Shown: positions 7,384-16,948 of the stretch, one piece after another | Numbering within the stretch: the stretch's first letter is position 1 | How the letters are laid out: every line of letters begins with the position of its first letter | Origin: Akkermansiaceae bacterium | GTDB taxonomy: Bacteria > Verrucomicrobiota > Verrucomicrobiia > Verrucomicrobiales > Akkermansiaceae | Direction: 5' to 3' | Length of the DNA: 40,560 nt | NCBI GenBank assembly: GCA_015062015.1 | Contig: SUVM01000004.1 | Location: 1-40,560, forward strand | The notes under the pieces: generated by a model | Seen by the model: only the letters and a program-made list of their open reading frames with translations | What the model was told of the DNA's origin: nothing | Databases searched by the model: none | Position numbers and translations under genes: made by a program

Positions 7384-8325
7384 TTATTTCTGACTTTTCT
7401 GCTCAGAATAAGCAAGCACGCGCCGTTTGCGCCACAGGCATAACCCAACAGCCTGCAACAAAGCCCCATATACAGCTCTACGCCGTATCTTCACTTTACC
7501 TTGACCTAAAGGGGTATCGGCTAAAAGCCGCAGGGTCCTTTTACCGATAAGAGCCGGTAAAACAGAAGCAAAACGCAAACGGAAAGTGCCCAAGCGGCGG
7601 CTGTAATCCACACCGTCATTCATATAAGACTCCGCACGGCGCAACCATTTTGTTGCATCGCTGCACAAATAATGCCGCCCGCGGCGGGCATCCTCCTCCC
7701 TATCTCGCAAAATATTAATCAACTGCAAGCCTTGCCCATAGCGCACCCCCGCCTGTAACATCAAGTCTTTACGAGAAGCCTGGCAAAAAGCCTCCCCCAT
7801 TGTGGCATACCCAAGCTCCGTCCAAAACGCACCCACGCATCCGGCTACCATATAGGTGTAGCGGCGTGTATCGTCGTCTGTCTGTACCGTATCGCAAGCA
7901 TCAAAAGCGGTTAAATCCCACACTTGCCCTTCGATGATAGTACCAAGCACCTTGCGAACGAGCATTCTTTGCTGTTCCGGGAACACCCGCAGAGCAGATA
8001 GGCAGGTGCAAAACTCACCCAGCAAGACTCGCTCTGCCTCGCAAGGAATCGTCGGTGCCACCTGTTGAGTTAACAATTCATGCAACGCCTGCAGGTCCTC
8101 ATTGTCTTCATCGGCATCAATAGCGCAGCGCATAGCCTGTAAAGCACGGAGCTTGACCTCTTGGGGTGTATCAAAAGCATCTGCCACACTATCCGTAGCT
8201 CTGGCCAGCATATACCCCAGCGCAACAGCAGGTCGCATCTGACGCGGCAAAAATTGAATCGTCAGATAAAAAGAGCGAGATACGGACTTGAGCAATTCTC
8301 CTGTTACATCTACTACTTGTGCCAT
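7384..8325 (-). CDS. Squalene/phytoene synthase family protein
   Basis: A 313-residue head-to-head prenyl synthase joining two prenyl diphosphates (C15 or C20) through a cyclopropyl intermediate, feeding squalene, hopanoid or carotenoid synthesis. Both aspartate-rich motifs are present: DSVAD at 45-49 and NILRDREEDARRGR at 204-217, with the typical Y/R segment (RRYTYMVAG) between. An earlier in-frame ATG at 8343 lies upstream of the -10 element, so it cannot be in the transcript. The start at 8325 (MAQVVDVTGE) is therefore chosen. No partner (phytoene desaturase, hopanoid cyclase) is in the window, so substrate chain length cannot be told. The C-terminal 30 residues are unusually basic and could help membrane association. 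Confidence 0.88.
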   Translation of the reverse strand: MAQVVDVTGELLKSVSRSFYLTIQFLPRQMRPAVALGYMLARATDSVADAFDTPQEVKLRALQAMRCAIDADEDNEDLQALHELLTQQVAPTIPCEAERVLLGEFCTCLSALRVFPEQQRMLVRKVLGTIIEGQVWDLTAFDACDTVQTDDDTRRYTYMVAGCVGAFWTELGYATMGEAFCQASRKDLMLQAGVRYGQGLQLINILRDREEDARRGRHYLCSDATKWLRRAESYMNDGVDYSRRLGTFRLRFASVLPALIGKRTLRLLADTPLGQGKVKIRRRAVYGALLQAVGLCLWRKRRVLAYSEQKSQK

Positions 8326-8334
8326 TGCAGTGCC

Positions 8335-8363
8335 ATTATGCAACAGTAACCACCCGGTGGCAA
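8335..8363 (-). promoter_or_regulatory. Promoter of the squalene/phytoene synthase gene
   Basis: On the minus strand, TTGCCA, 17 bp, then CATAAT. The -10 ends 9 nt before the ATG at 8325 and lies downstream of the alternative ATG at 8343, ruling that start out for this promoter. Confidence 0.6.
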
Positions 8364-8395
8364 GTTATTTTTAAGGATAAAAAGCAAGATTTTGC

Positions 8396-8424
8396 TTGAT
8401 GCCGCACATATTCAGGCATATAAT
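8396..8424 (+). promoter_or_regulatory. Promoter of the HAD phosphatase gene
   Basis: TTGATG, 17 bp, then a perfect TATAAT, 6 nt before the ATG at 8431. It is divergent from the synthase promoter, their -35 elements being about 30 bp apart. Confidence 0.65.
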
Positions 8425-8430
8425 GGCAAC

Positions 8431-9282
8431 ATGGCAATACCGCAAAACACCATCGCGCTTATCTTTGATTTTGACCAAACGCTCAGCCCGCACAACATGC
8501 AAGAAGACACCATCTTCCCCGAATTCGGTATCGATGCGGAAAAATTTTGGCAAAAATGCAACGATCGCAGCCGACAAGAAGGATGGGACGGCGAGTTAAG
8601 CTACCTTAAAGAATTGTTGGATACGCTCAGCATAGACGGTGTTAGCAACGACTCCCTGAAAGATTTAGGCAAAAAACTCACCTTTTTTGAAGGCATCCCC
8701 GGTTTTTTTGAAACCTTTGCCTCCAAAACACTCAGCTCGGAGCATCGGTTTGCCGGTATCCATATAGAATACTACATCATCTCCAGCGGTATTAAATCCA
8801 TCATCGACGGCTCTGCCATTCGCCCGTATATGAAAGAGGTTTTTGCCTGCGAGTTTAGCGAACATAACGGCTGTATCAACTTTCCCAAACGCGTCATTTC
8901 TCACACCACAAAAACGCAATTCCTCTTCCGTATTAATAAAGGAATGCTCCGATATACAGAAGACGTAAACGACCACATGGACAGCGACTTGCGGCCCATC
9001 CCGTTCCGGCACATGATCTATGTGGGCGATGGCCCGACAGACGTCCCCTGCTTCACCGTAATGCGCCAACTCGGCGGCACCAGTGTAGCAGTGTACAACC
9101 CGGCGGATTCATCGCGCAAAAGTTTTCGCAAATGCTACAACCTCAAATCGGGCCAACACCGTGTAGATTTTTTTGCACCGGCAGACTACCGAGAAGGCAG
9201 CCACCTCTACAACATCCTGCAAGAGACCGTTCGCAACACGGCAGATGCTATCCTACACAACATGCGCCATGCAGATCGCTGA
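8431..9282 (+). CDS. HAD superfamily hydrolase (phosphatase)
   Basis: A 283-residue haloacid-dehalogenase-fold enzyme. Motif I is D13-x-D15 (FDFDQTLS), motif II S118-S119-G120 (IISSGIKS), motif III probably K161, and motif IV GDGPTD at 199-204. A long cap is inserted after motif I (residues 20-110). The arrangement resembles phosphoserine phosphatase-like phosphatases, but no substrate can be assigned. The start at 8431 is set by a perfect TATAAT only 6 nt upstream; longer forms with a TTG start would begin upstream of the promoter's -10. The last 40 residues are hydrophilic and helical. It stands alone, divergent from the prenyl synthase. Confidence 0.87.
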   Translation: MAIPQNTIALIFDFDQTLSPHNMQEDTIFPEFGIDAEKFWQKCNDRSRQEGWDGELSYLKELLDTLSIDGVSNDSLKDLGKKLTFFEGIPGFFETFASKTLSSEHRFAGIHIEYYIISSGIKSIIDGSAIRPYMKEVFACEFSEHNGCINFPKRVISHTTKTQFLFRINKGMLRYTEDVNDHMDSDLRPIPFRHMIYVGDGPTDVPCFTVMRQLGGTSVAVYNPADSSRKSFRKCYNLKSGQHRVDFFAPADYREGSHLYNILQETVRNTADAILHNMRHADR

Positions 9283-9313
9283 ACAAAAACCTACGGTTGA
9301 TTGCAAAATAATC

Positions 9314-9342
9314 TTGAAATATCTGCAAACATAAAATAAAAT
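9314..9342 (+). promoter_or_regulatory. Promoter of the PAS-PP2C phosphatase gene
   Basis: TTGAAA, 17 bp, then TAAAAT, ending 10 nt before the ATG at 9353. The leader would be only about 3-4 nt. Confidence 0.55.
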
Positions 9343-9352
9343 CCCCATCAGG

Positions 9353-11023
9353 ATGAGTGCGGAGCACAACAGCAAACACAAGGGTAATACCGTTCCCGGC
9401 ATCTTTAACTGGAAGATGGTAAGAAAAGCACTGCGTGCTGCCGAAGAAGGCGTGTATTGCTGGAACCTCCAAACCGACGAGATATTTTACACCGAGCAAT
9501 GCCTGCGGATGATGGGCTTGCCTTTCAACGAATGGGCCCCCAACATCTTTACCGAGGCAGAGCAAACCATCCACCCCGAAGACAGGCAATTCTTCATCAA
9601 CACCGTACAAAAATATTTAGGGCGCCCCACGGTTGCCCCGTTGCGCGTAGAAGTACGCTTGCTCAACCTGCGCTCGCGCGGTTGGCGGTGGATACGCGTT
9701 AACGGCTTACTGGAGCATGACAAAAACAAAGAAGCACGGCAACTTGTCGGCGTATGGGTGGATATTACCCGCCGCAAAATGGCAGATTTGCATGCCATGG
9801 AAGACCGCGACCTCTTCCGCAACCTTATCAACTTTCTGCCCGACAACATCTACTACAAAAACCGAGAGTCCCGTTTTGTAATGGCAAACGAGGCTACGGC
9901 CAAGAAAATGGGCGTTAATACGCCCTCCGACCTCATCGGTTGCAAAGATACACACTTTTTTGCAGACGAAACCACCAGCGTAGCCCGCAGCGAAGAGTTA
10001 GAAATCATGCGCACCGGGGTACCCATCACCAACCGCATCCATCAGGAGAGCTGGAAGGATGGCGAAAGCTCTTGGTGCCGTCTCTCTAAATTCCCTTGGT
10101 ATGATGCACACGGCAACATCAAGGGCATTGTTGGTATCTCCTCCGATGTAACGGAGCTGATTAAAACGCAGCAACGCTACCGCCGCCTTGCCGAGCAATT
10201 GGACGAACGCAACCGAGCTCTGGAAAAAGAAATCTCCCTGGCCAGAGAGATTCAGCACGCCCTGCAACCGTTGCGTATCCCGGACCGCAAATGGACGGAT
10301 GCCACCGGCAACACCAGGCGCATTGCACGCTTCCACCATGTATACATGCCCTGCACCGGCGTAGCCGGAGATTGCTTTGCCGTATTTCCGGTAGGAGACT
10401 CCGGCGTAGGTATGCTGATATGTGATGTCATGGGGCATGGAGTACGCGCAGCGCTGATAGCATCTATGCTAAGGGGGCTTATGGAACAAGTGTCTACCTT
10501 GGCAGATACACCCGGATTGCTGCTTTCCTCCCTCAACCGCCAATTATTCCGCATCTTCAGTCAGGCCAATATCACCATGTTTGCATCGGCCTGTTATGTG
10601 TACTTGGATTTGGATAAACGAAGGCTCACCCTCTCCGGCGCGGGGCACCCTGCCCCCATCATCCTGAGTGCCGAAGGCCGAGCCATCTTACCGCCCATAC
10701 CGCGCTCACCGGCCTTGGGGCTATTAGATACAGCCCTATATCGGGAAAGCGAAATTGCGCTCGAACCCGGCATGAAACTCATGCTCTACACCGACGGATT
10801 ATACGAAGCCAGCAATGCGCAGGGAGAAGAAATGGGGGTACAACGCATCATGAGCTTCCTGCAACACCGCATGCCGCAGAACATCAAAGAGATGATAGAT
10901 ATATCCCTTGCCGGTATGCACCAGTTTACCGGCTCTACCAAACAAGATGACGATATATGCCTCTTGGGTATGGAATTTATAGAAGAAGCGGCAGAAATGA
11001 ATACGGAAACGCAAAATCCGTAA
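9353..11023 (+). CDS. PAS-PAS-PP2C (SpoIIE/RsbU-type) serine phosphatase
   Basis: A 556-residue cytoplasmic signalling phosphatase. Two PAS-type sensor regions are visible, about residues 20-145 (ending VGVWVDITRRK, a PAC motif) and 150-275 (ending VGISSDVTELI). A coiled-coil linker follows (about 275-305), then a SpoIIE/RsbU PP2C domain (about 310-545). Metal ligands are G339-D340, D358 in CDVMGHG, and the DDD at 532-534. Family members dephosphorylate anti-sigma-factor antagonists, controlling sigma factors or other partner-switching modules. No anti-sigma or STAS gene lies nearby, so the partner is unknown. The first PAS has the H-P-E-D motif (IHPEDR). No membrane segment is seen, so the input is likely a cytoplasmic small molecule or redox cue. 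Confidence 0.92.
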   Translation: MSAEHNSKHKGNTVPGIFNWKMVRKALRAAEEGVYCWNLQTDEIFYTEQCLRMMGLPFNEWAPNIFTEAEQTIHPEDRQFFINTVQKYLGRPTVAPLRVEVRLLNLRSRGWRWIRVNGLLEHDKNKEARQLVGVWVDITRRKMADLHAMEDRDLFRNLINFLPDNIYYKNRESRFVMANEATAKKMGVNTPSDLIGCKDTHFFADETTSVARSEELEIMRTGVPITNRIHQESWKDGESSWCRLSKFPWYDAHGNIKGIVGISSDVTELIKTQQRYRRLAEQLDERNRALEKEISLAREIQHALQPLRIPDRKWTDATGNTRRIARFHHVYMPCTGVAGDCFAVFPVGDSGVGMLICDVMGHGVRAALIASMLRGLMEQVSTLADTPGLLLSSLNRQLFRIFSQANITMFASACYVYLDLDKRRLTLSGAGHPAPIILSAEGRAILPPIPRSPALGLLDTALYRESEIALEPGMKLMLYTDGLYEASNAQGEEMGVQRIMSFLQHRMPQNIKEMIDISLAGMHQFTGSTKQDDDICLLGMEFIEEAAEMNTETQNP

Positions 11024-11061
11024 AAAAAGCTGTTTTTTTGCAGTAAAACCCAAAAAAAAGA

Positions 11062-11090
11062 TTGCAATCACGCGGGATTCAGGATAGTCT
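11062..11090 (+). promoter_or_regulatory. Candidate promoter of the 11132 gene
   Basis: TTGCAA, 17 bp, then TAGTCT, placing the start near 11097 and a leader of about 35 nt before the ATG at 11132. The -10 is a weak match. Confidence 0.35.
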
Positions 11091-11131
11091 AAGAACAGTT
11101 ACATAAAATCTCTTTACTAAGATTACAACAT

Positions 11132-12601
11132 ATGGAAGACAGCAAACAGGGGGGCGATACGCCCTTTGACCTTACCGAGCTGACCGGTTTCCGGTTTGGA
11201 CCCGCTTGGGCTAAACCGGGGGCTGATACTGCATCTACTCTACCGACTATGCACACCTTTGAACGAGGCGAACGCCGCAGTGGTTCCAAACGTGGGGCAT
11301 TTGACCGCGAGCCTCGCTTCAGCACCCCCGATGGTGCGCAAAACGCTAAACGCCCATTCCGCAAAGACGGAGGACGCCGCCCCGAGCGTGGCAACCGAGA
11401 TGCCCGCACAGAGCGCCCCAAGCGCGAGCTGCCCGCCCCGGCAGAAGGCTACCGTGTAGAGCTGCGTCCCACCAACGGCATTTTAGAAATCTTCAGCAAA
11501 GAGATTCAAAAACAGAAGCGCGCCCTCTCCCTCTTGGATTTATCGCGCATCGTCATGGCGGGCAAAGATCGCTATGATTTGGTGTTCATGAAATTGGAGA
11601 ACGGCAATATGCTCATCCACTCCACCAAGGAAGACGGTGCATGCTGGCTGACAGAGGCAGAAGCCATCTCTTACATGTGGAACGCCCCGTGGTTTGCCGA
11701 GCTTTATACCGAAGAAGAGGTGGAAACCGAAGCCCCCAAAGGCAATTTTACCGCTATTGCCGTGTGCCAACTGGGCGGAGAAATTGTAGGGCCCGTCAAC
11801 TGGCACGGCTACCAAGCCGCCCTCATGAACCTCTACCGCTCTAAATATGCCAATATGGCGCTCGATGCATTCAAAAACCGCATCACCTTAGACAAAACCG
11901 AGGAAACCATTGCCACTTGGCTGAGCAGCGCCGGCAAAAAGAAAGTGTGGAAACCCACCCGAGAAGGAGCCGAAGAAATCCTGTTGGAAGACACCAAAGC
12001 AGTGGAAGCGGACTTTGTTGCCAACCATTACAACACCGTATATGAGACGGTAGATAAAGTATTTATCAACGGTGCTACCCCCCGCAAGAAACTTTCCCCC
12101 GGTATAGCAGCCCACCAAGCCACCTTGTCGGACCGCACACGCCGCTCTCCGCAAATGCTTATCCCCAACCTTTGCCATGGGTTAGCCCGCCACCACATGC
12201 CCATTTATAAGTGGCAAGGCAACCACTACACCGGCCCGAGCCGCGTACGCAGTATACCCGAGGACACCGTATTGGCAGACCGCATGATGGCCATTGTAAA
12301 CTGGAGCAAAGAGAACTCCGGCAAAAAGGTGGAGGCCATGTTTGCAGAGCTCTCCGGGGTACCTGCCGGTACGGATGAAGAAAGCAAAAAGGCGGCATCC
12401 GATGCCTATGCTCCTTTTGCCGCAGACATGATTTGGTTGTTGGAGCAGGGATTTATTGTCGTAACGAGCGACAACTCCATTTGGTACCCCAAGGGAGAAG
12501 CTGCCCCTACCCCCGCCAAACCGGAGCCCCGCAAACGCCACAACAAGCGTAAAGCTACGGCAAAAAAGACGCAGGACGAAGCCCCGAAGCCGGAGGCATA
12601 A
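11132..12601 (+). CDS. Unrecognised protein with basic, low-complexity ends
   Basis: A 489-residue protein I cannot assign to a named family. Residues 1-105 are low complexity and rich in Arg, Gly, Pro and charged residues. Residues 108-455 form a folded-looking central part with recurring Trp and acidic/hydrophobic pattern (e.g. CWLTEAEAISYMWN, WHGYQAALMNLYRSKY, FAADMIWLLEQGFIVV). The last 30 residues are a Lys/Arg/Pro tail (RKRHNKRKATAKK). Basic disordered arms of this kind are common in RNA- or DNA-binding proteins, so nucleic-acid binding is a guess from composition only. It is a single-gene unit: promoter-like elements upstream and a strong terminator after it. It has no signal peptide or membrane segment. 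Confidence 0.85.
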   Translation: MEDSKQGGDTPFDLTELTGFRFGPAWAKPGADTASTLPTMHTFERGERRSGSKRGAFDREPRFSTPDGAQNAKRPFRKDGGRRPERGNRDARTERPKRELPAPAEGYRVELRPTNGILEIFSKEIQKQKRALSLLDLSRIVMAGKDRYDLVFMKLENGNMLIHSTKEDGACWLTEAEAISYMWNAPWFAELYTEEEVETEAPKGNFTAIAVCQLGGEIVGPVNWHGYQAALMNLYRSKYANMALDAFKNRITLDKTEETIATWLSSAGKKKVWKPTREGAEEILLEDTKAVEADFVANHYNTVYETVDKVFINGATPRKKLSPGIAAHQATLSDRTRRSPQMLIPNLCHGLARHHMPIYKWQGNHYTGPSRVRSIPEDTVLADRMMAIVNWSKENSGKKVEAMFAELSGVPAGTDEESKKAASDAYAPFAADMIWLLEQGFIVVTSDNSIWYPKGEAAPTPAKPEPRKRHNKRKATAKKTQDEAPKPEA

Positions 12602-12637
12602 ATAAAAATAGCTCATCCGGTTTAACGTACCAATTTA

Positions 12638-12667
12638 AAGCCCGGTTTCTTATACGAAACCGGGCTT
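12638..12667 (+). terminator. Terminator after the 11132 gene
   Basis: A 12-bp perfect stem (AAGCCCGGTTTC with GAAACCGGGCTT) and a 6-nt loop, followed by ATTCTTT. It lies 36 nt after the stop. Confidence 0.85.
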
Positions 12668-12719
12668 ATTCTTTGCTTAAAACGCATCACATGAAGCCGC
12701 AATTCTTGTGTATAATCAC

Positions 12720-12748
12720 TTGCCCGCAGAGCCCCGGTATGGTACAAT
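12720..12748 (+). promoter_or_regulatory. menD promoter placed directly against the start codon
   Basis: TTGCCC, 17 bp, then TACAAT, 6 nt before the ATG at 12755. This predicts a leaderless menDBC transcript. Confidence 0.6.
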
Positions 12749-12754
12749 ACCTGC

Positions 12755-14380
12755 ATGGTAACGCAAGCAAGAATCAGTAAAACTCCGGTTGTACGGGAAT
12801 TGGCAGCCCTCATGCAAGAGCATGGGGTAACACGTTGCGTGTTATGCCCCGGCAGCCGCAATGCGCCGCTCTGTGCCACATTCTGTGCATTACCGCTGTT
12901 CGAATGCCGCTATGTTACGGACGAGCGAAGTGCCGGCTTTGCGGCATTAGGTTGGGCAGCACAGGCACAAGCACCTGTTGCAGTGTGCGTTACCTCGGGC
13001 TCTGCCGTGCTCAACCTACACCCTGCCGTGGCAGAAGCATACTACCGCCATATCCCTCTATTGGTACTCTCTGCAGACAGACCGGCGGCTTGGATAGGCC
13101 AACAAGATGGGCAAACATTACCCCAACCCGGCGTATTCGGGGCACTGGTACGCGCAAGTGTCGACCTACCGATTGAAGATACAAACGGCTGGCGCACCAA
13201 CCGCTTGCTCAACGAAGCCTTGCTGGAGCTCAACCACCGAAACGGCGGCCCGGTGCACATCAATATTCCGCTGGCAGAGCCCCTGTTTGCAACCGATGAC
13301 ACACCTTTAGCACGCCCGCGCATTATCCGCAGAACCGAACTCGCGCGCATGAGTGCACAAGATGAACAGGAACTGCTGGAAATAGTTGCGGCACTACCCA
13401 AACGCCTCATTTTGCTTGGACAACTGGCAACTCAACCGTATTTTCCGCCGGAATTGACGCAAGACCACGCCTTCGCCATTGTGGGAGAACACCTGTGTAA
13501 CTACCCCCGGGCAGATTGTACGCGCCCGGATACCTTGGTAGGCAGAGATGCCGATTACCCGGATATTCCACCCCCGGATTTGCTGATTACCATGGGGGGC
13601 GGCATCATCTCCAAACGCCTGAAACACATGTTGCGCAATAACCCGCCCGCAGAGCACTGGCACATCAGCCCCGATGGCGAAGTTTGCGATACATTCTGCT
13701 GCCTCACTCGCGTTATAGAAGGAGACTATGCCGAATTAACCGAGTTATTGGCTGCCTTTGCCGAAGATGGTGACGAATCATACCGCAAATTGTGGCAGAC
13801 GGAGCCGGCTGCGTTCTCCGGCGGTTACTGCGGCATGACCCTGGTAGGAGAGCTGATGCGCGCCATGCCCACGCCAAGTGTTTTACACTTAGGCAATAGC
13901 TCTGCCGTGCGCTACGCTCAGCTTTTCCCGCTACAGCCCGGTATACAAATAGAATGTAATAGAGGAGTCAACGGCATAGAAGGCTCGCTCTCCACCGCTT
14001 TTGGTTATGCCTATGGCGATAAGCGACTCCAATTCATCGTTTGCGGGGATTTAAGCTTCTTTTACGATATGAACGCGCTTTGGATGCAAAACAGCCCCCC
14101 CGCCAACGTACGCATCCTCTTGTTAAACAACGGCGGCGGAGGCATTTTCAAAACCATCGGCACACCGAAATTGGATTGTGTGGAAGGCACCCACAACGCC
14201 ACAGCCGAGGCGTGGGCAAAAGACCGCGGATTCCGCTATCTCTGCACCCACCCCACAACGGATTTAACCCCGATAATGGCCGAATTAACCGGGGAATCAC
14301 CGTGCCCGATTCTGCTGGAAGCCTTTATTGACAGCAACGAAGATGCCCAAATCCTTAAACAATTTTACACGCTACACTAA
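12755..14380 (+). CDS. menD: SEPHCHC synthase (menaquinone biosynthesis MenD)
   Basis: A 541-residue thiamine-diphosphate enzyme that joins isochorismate and 2-oxoglutarate to make 2-succinyl-5-enolpyruvyl-6-hydroxy-3-cyclohexene-1-carboxylate. Diagnostic stretches include CPGSRNAPL near residue 28, the [12 protein letters not shown] segment with the catalytic-type glutamate, the [16 protein letters not shown] segment, [16 protein letters not shown], and the ThDP-binding [13 protein letters not shown] followed by [11 protein letters not shown]. Length is normal. It opens a menD-menB-menC cluster (gap of 5 nt to menB). The start is fixed by the promoter 6 nt upstream. menF, menE, menA and menH are not in the window and must lie elsewhere if the pathway is complete. 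Confidence 0.97.
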   Translation: MVTQARISKTPVVRELAALMQEHGVTRCVLCPGSRNAPLCATFCALPLFECRYVTDERSAGFAALGWAAQAQAPVAVCVTSGSAVLNLHPAVAEAYYRHIPLLVLSADRPAAWIGQQDGQTLPQPGVFGALVRASVDLPIEDTNGWRTNRLLNEALLELNHRNGGPVHINIPLAEPLFATDDTPLARPRIIRRTELARMSAQDEQELLEIVAALPKRLILLGQLATQPYFPPELTQDHAFAIVGEHLCNYPRADCTRPDTLVGRDADYPDIPPPDLLITMGGGIISKRLKHMLRNNPPAEHWHISPDGEVCDTFCCLTRVIEGDYAELTELLAAFAEDGDESYRKLWQTEPAAFSGGYCGMTLVGELMRAMPTPSVLHLGNSSAVRYAQLFPLQPGIQIECNRGVNGIEGSLSTAFGYAYGDKRLQFIVCGDLSFFYDMNALWMQNSPPANVRILLLNNGGGGIFKTIGTPKLDCVEGTHNATAEAWAKDRGFRYLCTHPTTDLTPIMAELTGESPCPILLEAFIDSNEDAQILKQFYTLH

Positions 14381-14385
14381 AAACC

Positions 14386-15204
14386 ATGACCAGAGAATGG
14401 ACCCCCATCCGCGAGTATAAAGAAATACTCTTTGAACAATACAACGGCATTGCTCGTATCACCATCAACCGAGAGCGCTACCGCAACGCCTTTACCCCTT
14501 TAACCACAGCAGAAATGAGCGATGCTCTGCGCCTGTGCAGAGAAATGCAAAACATTGCCGTTGTGGTACTTACCGGCGCGGGCGATGTTGCTTTTTGTGC
14601 CGGCGGAGACATGAATGTAAAAGGCTACGGCGGCTACATGGATGAGCAAGGCATCCCCCGGCTCTCTGTGTTAGATGTACAAAAACAAATACGCTCTCTG
14701 CCCAAGCCGGTAATAGCTGCCGTTAACGGTTTTGCTATAGGAGGCGGGCATGTACTGCAGGTTGTTTGTGATTTATCTATCGCATCGGAGAATGCCGTAT
14801 TCGGACAAACCGGACCGCGTGTCGGCAGCTTCGATGCGGGGTTTGGTTCTTCTTACATGGCACGCTGCATTGGGCAAAAGAAAACACGCGAAATATGGTT
14901 TCTGTGCCGCAAATACAACGCTGCCGAAGCCTTGGAAATGGGCTTGGTAAACAAAGTGGTTCCCTTAGCCCAATTGGAAGACGAATACGTTGCATGGGCA
15001 GAAGAAATGATGCAGCACTCTCCCATTGCTTTACGCATGATCAAAGCCGGCCTTAATGCAGAGCTGGATGGGCAGGCAGGCATCCAAGAATTAGCCGGGG
15101 ATGCCACCATGCTCTTCTACATGTGCGATGAAGCACACGAGGGCTCCCGTGCGTTCTTGGAAAAACGCAAACCGGATTTCTCGCAATACCCCAAAATGCC
15201 CTAA
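14386..15204 (+). CDS. menB: 1,4-dihydroxy-2-naphthoyl-CoA synthase
   Basis: A 272-residue crotonase-fold enzyme that closes the naphthoquinone ring of o-succinylbenzoyl-CoA. Crotonase oxyanion-hole segments are [11 protein letters not shown] (about 67-77) and [20 protein letters not shown] (about 115-134). The MenB-specific stretches [21 protein letters not shown] and [13 protein letters not shown] and the C-terminal [10 protein letters not shown] are all present. It lacks an acidic residue at one position that many crotonases use (having GQTGPR instead), as MenB of this type does. It sits 5 nt after menD and its stop overlaps the menC start in TAATG, indicating translational coupling. Confidence 0.97.
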   Translation: MTREWTPIREYKEILFEQYNGIARITINRERYRNAFTPLTTAEMSDALRLCREMQNIAVVVLTGAGDVAFCAGGDMNVKGYGGYMDEQGIPRLSVLDVQKQIRSLPKPVIAAVNGFAIGGGHVLQVVCDLSIASENAVFGQTGPRVGSFDAGFGSSYMARCIGQKKTREIWFLCRKYNAAEALEMGLVNKVVPLAQLEDEYVAWAEEMMQHSPIALRMIKAGLNAELDGQAGIQELAGDATMLFYMCDEAHEGSRAFLEKRKPDFSQYPKMP

Positions 15205-16259
15205 TGTCCGCTACAGATGCAGAACGACTCATGCACCTACCACCTCAGCTGAAATTGAGGTGGCAGCACCGTGTTTTGCATTTTCGCACACCTGCCGCCA
15301 CATCTCGCGGCACCCTCAGTGCGCGTAGCACTTACACTATCGTGGCAAGCTTACCCGGCAGCATTGGCTATGGGGAATGCTGCACCATGCCCGGCTTGCT
15401 GCCGGAACCGCCGGAAACACAAATTGCCAACGCTTGCGCCTTGGTAGAACAGCAACACTCCGCAGAGCCATTGCGCGATGCGCCTTCGCCCATCAGATTC
15501 GGCATAGAAAGTGCCCTGTTGTCTGTTTTGGCACAGGGAAAACCACGGTGGGAAACCCCATTTACGCGCGGCGAAGTCGGCTTACCTATACACCGCTTGG
15601 TGTGGATGGCAGATACCGCCACCATGTACCGCAGCATGCAAGAGGGAATTGAACAAGGCTTTACCTGCCTTAAACTCAAAGTCGGTGCTTTACCCTTTGA
15701 GCAAGAAACAGCCCTTTTGAAGCAGGCCCGCAACGCGTTTCCGCACGCAGAAATTCGGGTAGATGCCAACGGTGCTTTTAGCCCGAACGAAGCTGCGGAC
15801 AAGTTGCAACAGTTGGCAACCATAGGGGTAAACAGCATCGAGCAGCCTATAGCCCCGGGGAATCCGGCAGCAATGCAACAGCTTTGCCGCACCTCCCCCC
15901 TGCCCATAGCATTGGACGAAGAGCTGATTGCGCACGCCTCTACCCCGCATGCCCGCCGGCTCTTACTGGAAACATTGGCCCCGGCAGCGATCGTCATTAA
16001 GCCCTCGTTACACGGCGGCCTACTTGCAGCCCGTCATTGGGCACAACTGGCAGACGAACTCGGCATAGCGTGGTGGATTAACTCTGCGCTGGAAAGCAGC
16101 ATCGGCCACACAGCCCTGGCAGAATGGTGCGGGCAATATGCCCCCGGCACCTTACATGGGCTCGGCACCGGAAAACTCTTTACGGATGATGCACCCGCCA
16201 ACATCCGCCTGCAAAACAACCGCCTGTATTACGCCTCAGCCTCTCGCACAGACTCATGA
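15204..16259 (+). CDS. menC: o-Succinylbenzoate synthase
   Basis: A 351-residue enolase-superfamily enzyme that dehydrates SHCHC to o-succinylbenzoate in menaquinone synthesis. The catalytic KxK is K157-L-K159 (in LKLKVG). Metal ligands are in RVDANGAF, SIEQP and LDEEL, and a further lysine is in VIKPSLHGG. Substrate specificity among enolase-superfamily members is hard to read from sequence, but the position after menD and menB makes MenC the natural call. The start codon overlaps the menB stop by one base. An ATGA overlap of 4 nt links it to the next gene. Confidence 0.95.
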   Translation: MSATDAERLMHLPPQLKLRWQHRVLHFRTPAATSRGTLSARSTYTIVASLPGSIGYGECCTMPGLLPEPPETQIANACALVEQQHSAEPLRDAPSPIRFGIESALLSVLAQGKPRWETPFTRGEVGLPIHRLVWMADTATMYRSMQEGIEQGFTCLKLKVGALPFEQETALLKQARNAFPHAEIRVDANGAFSPNEAADKLQQLATIGVNSIEQPIAPGNPAAMQQLCRTSPLPIALDEELIAHASTPHARRLLLETLAPAAIVIKPSLHGGLLAARHWAQLADELGIAWWINSALESSIGHTALAEWCGQYAPGTLHGLGTGKLFTDDAPANIRLQNNRLYYASASRTDS

Positions 16260-16948
16260 AATTGCGTGCGTTCACCCTACTCTGTCTATTCGCCTTTTTG
16301 CTCACCCTGCACCCGGCAGCAACAACCCAATACATGATAGGCAGAATCTGCGCCCCCTCTCCATGGGGGGAATATGCTATTGTAACAGCAAGCATCCTGC
16401 TATACGCAGGGCTGATTTACTTGTATTTACAGTTATTTTGCCGCTTTCAATACAAACTGACGCAGATAGTGCAGCAAAAATACCCGGAGGCAACCCGCAA
16501 TGCACCCAAACCAAGCATGCCGAAAAAAGCTACGCTTTGTTATATCTGCATCATCGTGTTGATGTTCATTTCTGTGTTTGGTTTTATTCGCACAAAAAAC
16601 GATTTATTGAGAGAAGCCATTCAACAAAACTGGCAACACACCGCCAACATGTGCATGGCATGCGGCATTACCCATGAAAACATTTACGATATAACCACCG
16701 CTACACGCATGCCAATGGAACAGCGCGCCAAGATGCTGCGCCACATGCTGCAACAAACCGATATAGAAGCCAACAAACCCTACTTAACTACCATCTACAT
16801 GGCATGCAGCAAAACCCCTGCATCCCGTGCACTGCTGCCCGTGTTCGAAGAGTTCGGCATCCCGGGTCAATTAAACCACATATCCGGGGCAAACATCAAA
16901 ACACCCAATAAGGACGGTGCCGCCATCAGAGGCCAGCTGCAGATGTAG
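16256..16948 (+). CDS. Membrane protein of unknown function, last gene of the men cluster
   Basis: A 230-residue protein that I do not recognise. The first 20 residues are hydrophobic (signal anchor or membrane segment), with further membrane segments at about 38-62 and 92-110. A soluble C-terminal part of about 115 residues follows, with a CMAC motif at 138-141 and helical Met/Gln-rich sequence. It overlaps menC by 4 nt (ATGA), so it is translationally coupled to the menaquinone genes, but no role can be assigned. Its last 82 bp overlap the 3' end of the convergent 16867 gene. Both frames have family-like features or coupling, so I take the overlap as real. Confidence 0.7.
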   Translation: MKLRAFTLLCLFAFLLTLHPAATTQYMIGRICAPSPWGEYAIVTASILLYAGLIYLYLQLFCRFQYKLTQIVQQKYPEATRNAPKPSMPKKATLCYICIIVLMFISVFGFIRTKNDLLREAIQQNWQHTANMCMACGITHENIYDITTATRMPMEQRAKMLRHMLQQTDIEANKPYLTTIYMACSKTPASRALLPVFEEFGIPGQLNHISGANIKTPNKDGAAIRGQLQM

